In this document: piece after piece, positions 6,930 to 13,653 of the stretch
How the letters are laid out: each line of letters begins with the position of its first letter
Position numbering within the stretch: position 1 is the stretch's first letter
The notes under the pieces: generated by a model
Databases searched by the model: none
Told to the model about the DNA's origin: nothing
What the model saw: the letters and a program-made list of their open reading frames with translations, nothing else
Made by a program: the position numbers and the translations under genes
Assembly: GCA_025997935.1 (NCBI GenBank)
Contig: BNVG01000045.1
Location: forward strand, 1 to 14,185
Reading direction: 5' to 3'
From: Synergistales bacterium
GTDB lineage: Bacteria; Synergistota; Synergistia; Synergistales; Aminobacteriaceae
DNA length: 14,185 nucleotides

Positions 6930-8200
6930 CCCATCAAAAGCGACGGAAGCCATGTGGAGAGGGCCGGGATATAAGAGACCAAGAGCAGGACAACGAGGCA
7001 AATAATCAGGTAGGGCATGTTGGCCGAGACGATTTTACTTATGGAGATTTTTCCGATGCTCGCCGCCACGAAGAGGCACACCCCGACGGGAGGCGTAATA
7101 AGCCCTATGACGAGGTTCAGCACGCAGATCATGGCGGACTGTACCGGATCCACGCCCACCTGAGTCAAAACAGCCAAAAGCGTGGGAAACAGCGTCATCA
7201 GAGCCGCTATGGTCTCCATGAACATGCCTACGAAAAGCAGGAAAACGTTGATTATAAGGATTATAAGGAACTTGTTCTGCGTAAACGAGAGCATTGTCTG
7301 GGCTATTAGCTGCGGAATTTTTTCGCTCGACATTATCCAGCCGAAAACGTTGGCGAAAGCCACGAGCGAGACTATGGCCGCCGACATGATGGCCGACTCC
7401 CTCAACACCTTGGGAATGTCGCGAATTTTCAAATCCTTATAGACAAACACCCCGACAAACACAGCGTAGACACAGGCGACGACAGCAGCCTCCGTTGGGC
7501 TGAAGAATCCGCCCAATATCCCCACAAAGATAATTACGACCATCATAATAGCCCAGAGCCCGCCGAAAAATTCACTCCAAAAAACTTTCCAAGTCGGTTT
7601 TGGCCCCTTGGGGTACCCGCGCTTGACGCTGATCCAGTACGTAAATAAAAGCATGATGCCGCCGATTAAAAACCCAGGAATAGCGCCGGCCAGGAAGAGC
7701 TTGCCGACGGAAAGCCCGGTCAGGGTTCCCGCTATTATCATGGGCATGGAAGGAGGGATTATAGGCCCGAGACAGGCGGTGGATGCCGTGATGGCGCACG
7801 AAAAACCCATGTCGTAGCCCTGCTTGTGCATAGCTGGAATCATAATTGTGCCGAGGCTCGAAACGTCGGCCACAGCCGTGCCGGAAACCCCGGCGAAGAC
7901 CATGGAGTCCACGACGTTGGCCAGAGCAAGCCCTCCGCGAATGTGCCCCACTAAGCAATTAGCGAAGCGGACTATACGGTCGGAGATTCCACCCTGATTC
8001 ATGAGGTTGCCCGCCAGAATGAAGCCCGGGACGCAGAGCAGCGTGAAGGAGTTTATGCCGGAGAACATACGCTGCGACATAACCGACAGAGGTATCCCTG
8101 CGCCTACGAGGTACACCAACGACGACAGCCCAAGAGAGAACGCCACCGGGACACCGATGAACAGAAAAACAATAAAGCTAATAAATAGCGCTATTACCAT
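6926..8200 (-). CDS. dctM: TRAP transporter large membrane subunit DctM
   Basis: A 424-residue integral membrane protein with about 12 helices, the normal DctM length. It is the ion-driven translocation subunit of a tripartite ATP-independent periplasmic transporter. Family blocks are visible: GNLMNQGGISDRIVRFA, LALANVVDSMVFAGVSGTA with ADVSSLG, and LGPIIPPSMPMIIAG, plus the near-C-terminal NLVIGLITPPVG. The ATG at 8198-8200 is preceded by a purine-rich GGAAGGGGGG and overlaps the end of dctQ by 23 nt, so the two are translationally coupled. The TGA at 6926-6928 overlaps the likely start of the pilin-like gene. Confidence 0.96.
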   Translation of the reverse strand: MVIALFISFIVFLFIGVPVAFSLGLSSLVYLVGAGIPLSVMSQRMFSGINSFTLLCVPGFILAGNLMNQGGISDRIVRFANCLVGHIRGGLALANVVDSMVFAGVSGTAVADVSSLGTIMIPAMHKQGYDMGFSCAITASTACLGPIIPPSMPMIIAGTLTGLSVGKLFLAGAIPGFLIGGIMLLFTYWISVKRGYPKGPKPTWKVFWSEFFGGLWAIMMVVIIFVGILGGFFSPTEAAVVACVYAVFVGVFVYKDLKIRDIPKVLRESAIMSAAIVSLVAFANVFGWIMSSEKIPQLIAQTMLSFTQNKFLIILIINVFLLFVGMFMETIAALMTLFPTLLAVLTQVGVDPVQSAMICVLNLVIGLITPPVGVCLFVAASIGKISISKIVSANMPYLIICLVVLLLVSYIPALSTWLPSLLMG

Positions 8201-8684
8201 CCAACTCGCCCCCCTTCCAGAAAATTTTCACGTCGTTCCAAAGAAGCAGCAGGGAGTAAAACAGAATGCCGACTGAGTGTATAACCATGCCCAGATAGAT
8301 ATAGTGCATGGTTATCCCAAGAGACGCGGAGGTCTGAATTCTGCCCACCATGGCGTTTGTCCAGCCATACCGTGCCGTTACGGCCACCAAAACTACAACC
8401 GACGCGTCTATGAAGATTTGAATGAAAGACCGCAGACGACCGTGAGCGAAATTGACAAAGACATCCACGTTGACATAAGCGCGCTCTTTGGCGGCAAGCC
8501 CGGCGGCGAGCACCACCATGTAGAGCATAAGAAAACGCGCCGCCTCCTCCGTCCAGTGGGGCGAGCGAGGCAGAAGGTTGCGCGCGACGACCTGAAGCAG
8601 CACTACGCCGATCAATCCCGCGAAGCAAAGCGTCGACGACCACTCTAAAAACTTTTCAAGGAACTTTTCAAATTTCTTAAACAT
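8178..8684 (-). CDS. dctQ: TRAP transporter small membrane subunit DctQ
   Basis: A 168-residue protein with four predicted membrane helices, typical of DctQ, which forms the membrane complex with DctM. The motif HWTEEAARFLMLYMVVLAAG matches the conserved W-x-E-E-x-(A/S)-R segment of the family. The start at 8684 (MFKKFEKF) is chosen over the longer frame from 8741: an AGGAG ribosome site lies about 6 nt upstream, and the extra 19 codons would be read out of the terminator hairpin between dctP and dctQ. The 23-nt overlap with dctM is normal for this pair. Confidence 0.94.
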   Translation of the reverse strand: MFKKFEKFLEKFLEWSSTLCFAGLIGVVLLQVVARNLLPRSPHWTEEAARFLMLYMVVLAAGLAAKERAYVNVDVFVNFAHGRLRSFIQIFIDASVVVLVAVTARYGWTNAMVGRIQTSASLGITMHYIYLGMVIHSVGILFYSLLLLWNDVKIFWKGGELDGNSAIY

Positions 8685-8705
8685 TATTCGCTCCTTTCCG
8701 CTTAG

Positions 8706-8741
8706 AAAAAAATGGCCGAAGTCCATAGGGGCTTCGGCCAT
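8706..8741 (-). terminator. Intrinsic terminator between dctP and dctQ
   Basis: On the minus strand, a perfect 10-bp stem (ATGGCCGAAG / CTTCGGCCAT, plus positions 8712-8721 and 8732-8741) with a 10-nt loop is followed at once by seven T (8706-8712, partly shared with the last stem base). It begins 21 nt past the dctP stop and ends 21 nt before the dctQ start. It should stop most transcripts after dctP, or protect the 3' end of the dctP message, leaving lower read-through into dctQM. Confidence 0.88.
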
Positions 8742-8762
8742 GAAAAGCTAAATAATTAAACC

Positions 8763-9746
8763 CTAGTCCATCGCGACGATTTTCTTGTAGAGAGACAAGA
8801 CGTCGGCGGGCTTCGTCTGAAGGAACTTCTCGACCGCAGGGCCGGCTGCCGCGCCGAAAGCGGCCTTGTCCACCTGCACAAACTCCATACCGTGCTCCTT
8901 CAGGAACTTCTCATGCGCGGCCACGCCCTCAAGGAACAGCCCACGCTCGTAAGCCTCGGCCGCTTTTCCGGCGTCAATGACGGCCTTCTGGAGGTCGGCC
9001 GGCAGCTTCTGATAGAAGTCCTCGCCGATGGTGAGGTAGATCCAGCCATAAACATGCTCGGTCATGTTGACGTACTTCTGCACTTCGTAAAGGGAGCCGC
9101 TGCGGATAAGGTCAACGGGGTTCTCCTGTCCGTCGATGACGTCTTGCTGCAATGACGTGAATATCTCTCCGAAAGCCATCGGGGTGGGTTTCGCGCCAAA
9201 AGCCTCCCATACCGCCACGAAGAGCGGCACGTTCGGGACGCGGACTCTGAAGCCGTTAAGGTCGCCGGGCTTCGTGATGGGGCGCTTGCTCGTGAGGTTG
9301 CGCGGGGAGCGGAGGAAAGCGGAGATGGGGCGAAGTTTGACCTTCTCAATTATCTCCTGCTCTATCGCCTTGCCTATGTCGCCGGTGAGCACTTTGTTGA
9401 GGTGTTCCATGCTGTGCACCATGTAGGGGATAGCGATAAGGGCGCACTTGGGAGCCCAGTTCTGCATGGACTCGCCCGTGATGACCATGTGGGCGGCGCC
9501 CGTGTGGATGAGCTGGATGGTATCAAGCTCGTTGCCGAGCTGCTCGTTGGGGTAGACCTCGCAGGCGAGGCGTCCGCCGGACAGCTTCTCAACCTCTTCC
9601 TTGAACTTGAGCGCGCCCTTTTGCCATGTATGGTCCTCGTTGCCAAGATGGCCCAACTTCAACGTGTACTCCGGAGCAGCCAAAGCGCTGCCAGCCGCGG
9701 CCAAAACCGCGCAAACCACCAAAACCGCTACATACTTAAACTTCAC
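8763..9746 (-). CDS. dctP: TRAP transporter periplasmic substrate-binding protein DctP
   Basis: A 327-residue secreted solute-binding protein of the DctP family, which captures organic acids and passes them to DctQM. A signal peptide with AxA site is clear (ALA at 21-23, mature from about 24). Family features follow: GGRLACEVYPNEQLGNE near residue 58-73, and GFRVRVPN near 165-172, whose Arg normally binds the ligand carboxylate. GAKPTPMAFGEIFTSLQQ and DGQENP at about 205-210 complete the set, the Asn being another common ligand contact. The start is GTG at 9744-9746, with AGGAGG 8 nt upstream (9755-9760). The ligand is probably a carboxylate; the adjacent RspB-like dehydrogenase suggests a sugar acid. 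Confidence 0.96.
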   Translation of the reverse strand: MKFKYVAVLVVCAVLAAAGSALAAPEYTLKLGHLGNEDHTWQKGALKFKEEVEKLSGGRLACEVYPNEQLGNELDTIQLIHTGAAHMVITGESMQNWAPKCALIAIPYMVHSMEHLNKVLTGDIGKAIEQEIIEKVKLRPISAFLRSPRNLTSKRPITKPGDLNGFRVRVPNVPLFVAVWEAFGAKPTPMAFGEIFTSLQQDVIDGQENPVDLIRSGSLYEVQKYVNMTEHVYGWIYLTIGEDFYQKLPADLQKAVIDAGKAAEAYERGLFLEGVAAHEKFLKEHGMEFVQVDKAAFGAAAGPAVEKFLQTKPADVLSLYKKIVAMD

Positions 9747-9774
9747 AACTACCGCCTCCTTTAGATTTTATAAC

Positions 9775-9795
9775 CCGACGGAAAAAATCCGTCGG
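9775..9795 (-). terminator. Hairpin between the RspB-like gene and dctP
   Basis: CCGACGGA (9775-9782) and TCCGTCGG (9788-9795) form a perfect 8-bp stem with a 5-nt loop, 18 nt after the dehydrogenase stop. Neither flank has a proper T-run: the minus strand continues GTTATAAAATC. It may be a leaky terminator, an mRNA processing or stabilising element, or part of the dctP leader. No good separate dctP promoter was found. Confidence 0.4.
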
Positions 9796-9813
9796 TTTGA
9801 CGACTTAATTTTG

Positions 9814-10824
9814 TTAAAACGTCAACAAAACTTTGCAGGTTTCGAGGGGTCTTTCCTCGATGAGCTTAAACGCGTCGGCTACTTCCGTAAAGGGAAACTT
9901 GTGCGAGATGAGCTTTTCGGGGTTCAAGCCCTTGCCGAACCAATCAATGACGCGCGGGAACATATTGCAGTTCAGGCGCGAGCCTATTATGGTAAGCTCC
10001 TTTTTTGTGACTTCGAGGGATGAGATCATAGTTGGTTTCTCCGAGAAACTCAGGTGAGCGACCCGCCCGGCGGGAGAGGCTATGCGTAGCAACTGAGCGA
10101 ACAGCTCAGGGATACAGACCGCGTCGATGACCAACGGAACGCCAACGCCGTCCGTCCATTTGGCCGCTTCCTGCTCCAAATTCTGGGTTTTGCTGTTTAT
10201 GACGAGGTCGGCTCCGAGGTCACGCGCGACTTTCAAGCGGGAGTCCAAAATATCGGCGACGGCGACGCGCGCGCCCAGCAATTTCGCGCTCATAAGGATA
10301 GTAAGCCCGATAGGCCCCGCCCCCATGACCAAAACAAGGTCGCGCGACGTACATTCGGAGCGCGACAGCGTGTTTGCCGCTATCGAAAACGGCTCCGTCA
10401 TAACTAACTTCTCCCACGGCCAGTCTTTAGGCGCTATGTGAGCGTTATGCGCCGGAACCGCGACAAATTCGGTCATGCCCCCGTCTCTGTGAACGCCAAA
10501 AACCTCTAATTTCGTACAGACGTTGTGACGGCCTATGGAGCAGGGGTAGCACTTGCCGCAGGCCGTCACCGGGTCAACCGCGACGTGATCGCCTGTCTTG
10601 GGGCCGCTCACGCCCTCCCCCACAGCTACGACTTCACCCGCGAACTCATGTCCTATTATGCGGGGATACTTGGCCAAGGGGTTTGTTCCATGATAAATGT
10701 GCATATCAGAACCGCAAATCCCCGCCGCTCTGACACGCACCAAAACCTCGCCGGCTTTAGCCACAGGCTCCGGCAAATCGACAATTTCGAGGCTCTTAGG
10801 CTCCTTCACGAAAACAGCTTTCAC
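9814..10824 (-). CDS. RspB-like zinc-dependent medium-chain dehydrogenase
   Basis: A 336-residue medium-chain dehydrogenase. Zinc ligands are visible: Cys37, His59-Glu60 and Glu144 for the catalytic zinc, and Cys89, Cys92, Cys95 and Cys103 for the structural zinc. The dinucleotide fold has GAGPIG at 168-173, with Asp191 at the end of the next strand, which points to NAD. From memory, the stretches GICGSDMHIYHG, KYPRIIGHEF and CYPCSIGRHNVC closely match E. coli RspB and its relatives. That group includes the L-galactonate 5-dehydrogenase type (YjjN/LgoD), which oxidises sugar acids. The GTG start at 10824 gives the family N-terminus KAVFVKEP and has GGGGGG about 9 nt upstream; a longer frame to 10893 adds unrelated residues. 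Its place before the TRAP genes suggests oxidation of the imported compound. Confidence 0.9.
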   Translation of the reverse strand: MKAVFVKEPKSLEIVDLPEPVAKAGEVLVRVRAAGICGSDMHIYHGTNPLAKYPRIIGHEFAGEVVAVGEGVSGPKTGDHVAVDPVTACGKCYPCSIGRHNVCTKLEVFGVHRDGGMTEFVAVPAHNAHIAPKDWPWEKLVMTEPFSIAANTLSRSECTSRDLVLVMGAGPIGLTILMSAKLLGARVAVADILDSRLKVARDLGADLVINSKTQNLEQEAAKWTDGVGVPLVIDAVCIPELFAQLLRIASPAGRVAHLSFSEKPTMISSLEVTKKELTIIGSRLNCNMFPRVIDWFGKGLNPEKLISHKFPFTEVADAFKLIEERPLETCKVLLTF

Positions 10825-10856
10825 GAGACATCGCCCCCCGGTAAAGTTTTTGTGAA

Positions 10857-10883
10857 CCCCTCTTTCGAACAAAAGAAGAGGGG
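10857..10883 (-). terminator. Hairpin downstream of rpsT
   Basis: CCCCTCTT (10857-10864) and AAGAGGGG (10876-10883) form a perfect 8-bp stem with an 11-nt loop, 16 nt after the rpsT stop. The minus strand after it is TTCACAAAAAC, with no true T-run, so termination may be incomplete, and read-through into the dehydrogenase and TRAP genes is possible. Confidence 0.5.
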
Positions 10884-10898
10884 GAACAAACAACCAGA

Positions 10899-11168
10899 TT
10901 ACGCCTCCTGTATGCTTTTGAGACGGTGAGCCATCATCTGCTTACGCCTTGCGGCGGTGTTGCGGTGCATTACGCCTTTCACGACGGCCTTGTCTATGAC
11001 GCTCTGCGCGACGTCGAAACTCTTGACGGCCTCCGCGTTGTCCTTCGACTCGACTGACGCGAGGACTTTCTTGACGGCGTTCTTGCAGCGAGTCGTCCAG
11101 TAGCGGTTGTAAATACGGTTGCGTTCAGCCGTGCGGACGCGCTTTTCGGCGGACTGTTTGTTGGGCAT
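10899..11168 (-). CDS. rpsT: 30S ribosomal protein S20
   Basis: An 89-residue, Lys/Arg-rich, all-helical protein matching S20 in length and sequence: MPNKQSAEKRVRTAERNR at the N-terminus and KGVMHRNTAARRKQMMAHRL near the C-terminus. S20 binds 16S rRNA early in 30S assembly. The ATG is preceded by AGGAGGTGAT (plus 11175-11184), a 10-nt match to the 3' end of 16S rRNA, 6 nt upstream, so translation should be strong. It has its own likely promoter upstream and is divergent from the helicase gene. Confidence 0.97.
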   Translation of the reverse strand: MPNKQSAEKRVRTAERNRIYNRYWTTRCKNAVKKVLASVESKDNAEAVKSFDVAQSVIDKAVVKGVMHRNTAARRKQMMAHRLKSIQEA

Positions 11169-11243
11169 TCTGAAATCACCTCCTAATGGTGCGAAGAATC
11201 AATATCGTAATCCGTAACGGAAGAATTAAGTTTTAGTATTAAA

Positions 11244-11272
11244 ATTAAATCCCCCATTAAAATAAATCTCAA
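11244..11272 (-). promoter_or_regulatory. Likely sigma-70 promoter of rpsT
   Basis: On the minus strand, TTGAGA (-35, plus 11267-11272, 5 of 6 matches) and TTTAAT (-10, 11244-11249, 5 of 6) are separated by 17 bp. The start would be near 11237, giving a leader of about 69 nt. Confidence 0.6.
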
Positions 11273-11298
11273 CAAATCGTAATCTTTTAGCCTTTAAC

Positions 11299-11323
11299 AA
11301 CGAATGGTATTGTAACATTCGTT
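11299..11323. promoter_or_regulatory. Inverted repeat overlapping a TATAAT box, upstream of the helicase
   Basis: AACGAATG (11299-11306) and CATTCGTT (11316-11323) form a perfect 8-bp inverted repeat with a 9-nt spacer. The right arm runs into TATAAT at 11323-11328, a possible -10 box for the plus-strand helicase gene. No good -35 is visible. The layout fits a dimeric repressor covering a promoter. It does not fit the classic LexA consensus that might be expected for a DinG-type gene. Confidence 0.4.
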
Positions 11324-11361
11324 ATAATGGCTTCGCAAGTTATTTTTTTAATTAATTCAAT

Positions 11362-11389
11362 ACTATTTTATTTACACTATTTTATTTAG
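11362..11389 (+). repeat. Two tandem copies of a 14-bp AT-rich unit before the helicase start
   Basis: ACTATTTTATTTA occurs at 11362-11374 and again at 11376-11388, with a period of 14 bp; the 14th base is C in the first copy and G in the second. The second copy ends at the AGAGGTG ribosome site. It may affect translation or arise from slippage; no function is evident. Confidence 0.6.
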
Positions 11390-11403
11390 AGGTGAATTTT
11401 TTC

Positions 11404-13368
11404 GTGAAAACGCCCATATCGGATTTTTTCGCGCGCGATGGAGCGTTGCGGCGTCGCTTTGAGGGCTACGAACACCGGCCTCAGCAGGGCGAGCTGGCGG
11501 CGGCTGTGTATGATTTCCTCGCGTCGTCCGAAGAATCGACTATGGCCGCCGAGGCCCCGCCCGGCGTCGGCAAGACGTTCGCCGTGCTTATCCCCGCCAT
11601 CTCGATGGCCTTAGAGAAAGAAAAGCGCGTTCTTTTTCTCACGGCAAGTATAGCCCTCCAGGAACAGCTTATAGATAAAGACCTTCCAAAATTAAAATCC
11701 GTACTGAACAAAGATTTCGCGTTTGGCCTGCTCAAGGGGCGAAGCAACTACATCTGCCTCAGACGCGCGTCCATGCTACAAATGTCAAACGCCGCGAACC
11801 AGATAAATTTCTCCTTTGGAGAAATCGCCGTGACCGAGACCGGCGCGCCGGCGGATTTCGGGCAATGGATTGAGGAAACTCAAACAGGAGACCTGGCGGA
11901 ACTGTCCCTGTCCCCGTCTCACCCGTTGTTCTACCAGATCTCGGCCGGACGGAGCGGATGTATGGGCACGGCCTGCCCTTTTAAGTGGCGGTGCTTCATC
12001 GCCCGGTCGTACCGCGAGGCGCAGGATTGGCAGGTCGTAGTGGCCAACTATCACCTGTTTTTTTCGCATATCTTAGGCGGGCACGGCTCTTTCCCCGTAG
12101 AGTACGACTGGCTTGTATGCGACGAGGCCCACCGCATCCCGGAGGCCGCGCGCAACGCTTCGCGCGTCGAGGCCGACGCCGGTGACGGCGAGGCTCTTCT
12201 TCGCCCCCGCGCGGTGTCGGGCTTCGAGCCGTTATTGACGAGCGAGCTTGTCGATGTGCCGCTTTTCAAAGAAAAGATGGACGCCTGCCGAAAATCGAGG
12301 GCCGCGCTTTTCGAGCTCGCCGAGGCTCGGTTCAACAACGGAGAGGGCATCACCGAGCGCGACGACGAGGCGCTACGCAAAGCCAAAGAATTTTCCGACT
12401 GTTTGGAAAATATGCAAAGGACGTTGCGGCTTGTGGACGAAAAATATCGCGTAGGCGGTTTTGAGAACGCGGCGAATCTCGGCGAGGCCACGGCTCTTAT
12501 AAATTGGCTCGGCGAACTCAGTGAATATAGAAGGGCCGTTATGTGGTGCCTCAGCGTCGAGAAATTTCCGCTTTGGGGATACTGGCGCGCGCACGACGCT
12601 TTGGCCAGCGCGCCCGTCGTCTGCGCGGATATAATCAGAGACGCTATGTCGTCGGAAGGGCCTGACAAGATAATACTCATCTCGGCGACGTTGTCCCTGT
12701 CGGGGGATTTTTCATATTGGACGAGAGAGACAGGAATACAGCCGGACAGGACGCTTGTAGTGGCCTCGCCCTTTGATTATGAGCGTCAGATGGAGCTTGT
12801 GGTGGTCGATGTCGGCCTCTCCGTCGGCGCGAGCGGATACGACGACAGGATAGCTAAGGTGGTCGAGCGTATGTGCGACGAAAATAAAGGCCGCTCTCTC
12901 GTGCTACTGTCGTCCAACAGGCTTCTTCACGCCGTGGCAGACCGTATGAGAAGACGCGCGCGCGATTATGAGATCTTGGTGCAGGGAGACTTGCCGCAGA
13001 GGGAGCTTCTTAGAAAATTCAGGGAAATAGAGTCTTCTATCCTGATAGGAAGCGTTTCGTTTCGCGACGGCGTAGATATTCCGGGCGAGGCTCTGACGCA
13101 GGTGATAATCGACCGCATCCCTTTCGCTCACCCAAGCGACCCGCTGAATCAGGCGCGGGACGTCTTGGAAGGGCGAAACGCCTTTATGACCGCGTCCCTG
13201 CCAAGCGCCAAAATTTTCCTGAGACAAGCCGTCGGACGCCTGATTCGTAGCTCGCAAGACCACGGACGCGTGGCTATATTGGATGGTCGCGTACTGACTA
13301 AAAAGGCGTGGAACATACCTGGTAGCCTACCAAAATGCAAAATTAAGCGGCTGACGGTCGAGGGGTGA
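11404..13368 (+). CDS. dinG: DinG/XPD-family ATP-dependent DNA helicase (4Fe-4S)
   Basis: A superfamily 2 helicase of about 654 residues with the DinG/XPD layout. Motifs in order: Walker A APPGVGKT at about 51-58; four cysteines near 118, 186, 191 and 197 that fit the iron-sulphur cluster; and the DEAH box CDEAHRIPEAAR at about 230. The motif SATLS follows near 427, and motif VI QAVGRLIRS near 608-616. Such helicases unwind 5'-3' and act on R-loops, G-quadruplexes or damaged DNA. No N-terminal exonuclease domain is present. I place the start at the GTG at 11404, because AGAGGTG (11388-11394) is well spaced for it; the GTG at 11392 overlaps that site. The stop is TGA at 13366-13368. No partner gene is adjacent. 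Confidence 0.9.
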   Translation: MKTPISDFFARDGALRRRFEGYEHRPQQGELAAAVYDFLASSEESTMAAEAPPGVGKTFAVLIPAISMALEKEKRVLFLTASIALQEQLIDKDLPKLKSVLNKDFAFGLLKGRSNYICLRRASMLQMSNAANQINFSFGEIAVTETGAPADFGQWIEETQTGDLAELSLSPSHPLFYQISAGRSGCMGTACPFKWRCFIARSYREAQDWQVVVANYHLFFSHILGGHGSFPVEYDWLVCDEAHRIPEAARNASRVEADAGDGEALLRPRAVSGFEPLLTSELVDVPLFKEKMDACRKSRAALFELAEARFNNGEGITERDDEALRKAKEFSDCLENMQRTLRLVDEKYRVGGFENAANLGEATALINWLGELSEYRRAVMWCLSVEKFPLWGYWRAHDALASAPVVCADIIRDAMSSEGPDKIILISATLSLSGDFSYWTRETGIQPDRTLVVASPFDYERQMELVVVDVGLSVGASGYDDRIAKVVERMCDENKGRSLVLLSSNRLLHAVADRMRRRARDYEILVQGDLPQRELLRKFREIESSILIGSVSFRDGVDIPGEALTQVIIDRIPFAHPSDPLNQARDVLEGRNAFMTASLPSAKIFLRQAVGRLIRSSQDHGRVAILDGRVLTKKAWNIPGSLPKCKIKRLTVEG

Positions 13369-13412
13369 AAACGGCAACCGACGAATATACAACCGCTCCG
13401 CCAGTCCGCCCT

Positions 13413-13452
13413 GTAAAGTTTGGGTGCTGGCGTAAACCTTGGGGTCGCTAGG
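13413..13452. repeat. Imperfect tandem direct repeat after the helicase
   Basis: GTAAAGTTTGGGTGCTGG (from 13413) is followed directly by the similar GTAAACCTTGGGGTCGCTAGG (from 13432). The units share GTAAA, TTGGG and GCT in the same order, with two small insertions. It lies in the gene-free stretch 13369-13653. It may mark a recombination site or an element end; it may also be chance. Confidence 0.35.
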
Positions 13453-13491
13453 AGTGGAGCCAGAAAAAATTGAAGTGGTGAAAATACAGCT

Positions 13492-13532
13492 ATCGCCTGA
13501 AAATCACTTATTAAAAAGAGATTTCAGGCGAT
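13492..13532. repeat. Stem-loop 1 between the helicase and the recombinase
   Basis: ATCGCCTGAAA (13492-13502) pairs with TTTCAGGCGAT (13522-13532), 11 perfect pairs, extended by TC/GA past one bulged A. The loop is A-rich on the plus strand. No T-run follows on either strand, so it is not a standard terminator, though it could still block transcription between the convergent genes. Confidence 0.65.
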
Positions 13533-13552
13533 GTGGACTGAGTGGCTTCTAT

Positions 13553-13631
13553 TCGGTAAATGTTAAGTCGTGGGTTCTAATGGTGGAGATAAGGGTTCGC
13601 TACCTAATTCCACGACTGAATTATTTACCGA
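13553..13631. repeat. Long imperfect inverted repeat (stem-loop 2)
   Basis: TCGGTAAAT (13553-13561) pairs with ATTTACCGA (13623-13631), and AGTCGTGG (13566-13573) pairs with CCACGACT (13610-13617). The 4-5 nt between them also pair in part, so the stem has about 20 pairs with one mismatch and one bulge, around a 36-nt loop. It ends 22 nt before the stop of the recombinase gene. It could be a structured RNA, a bidirectional terminator or a recombination-related end of an inserted element. Confidence 0.7.
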
Positions 13632-13653
13632 TTCTGCCCATGTCTGTCAGTAT

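Noticed and set aside
8685..8741. Longer N-terminus of DctQ starting at 8741
   Set aside because: These codons fall in the terminator stem, and the start at 8684 has a good ribosome site and a typical N-terminus.
10825..10893. Longer N-terminus of the RspB-like dehydrogenase
   Set aside because: The extra residues do not match the family and would be read from the hairpin after rpsT.
11299..11323. LexA (SOS) box before the DinG-type helicase
   Set aside because: The arms and the 9-nt spacer do not fit either the E. coli or the Gram-positive LexA consensus; listed only as an unknown inverted repeat.
13566..13604. tRNA-like words (GTGGGTTC, GGGTTCG) in the region before the recombinase
   Set aside because: The five-base T-stem does not pair, and no acceptor stem, D-arm or anticodon arm can be built around it.
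13553..13631. Invertible promoter flanked by inverted repeats, controlled by the recombinase
   Set aside because: The 36-nt spacer between the arms is very short for an invertible segment, and it contains no recognisable promoter.
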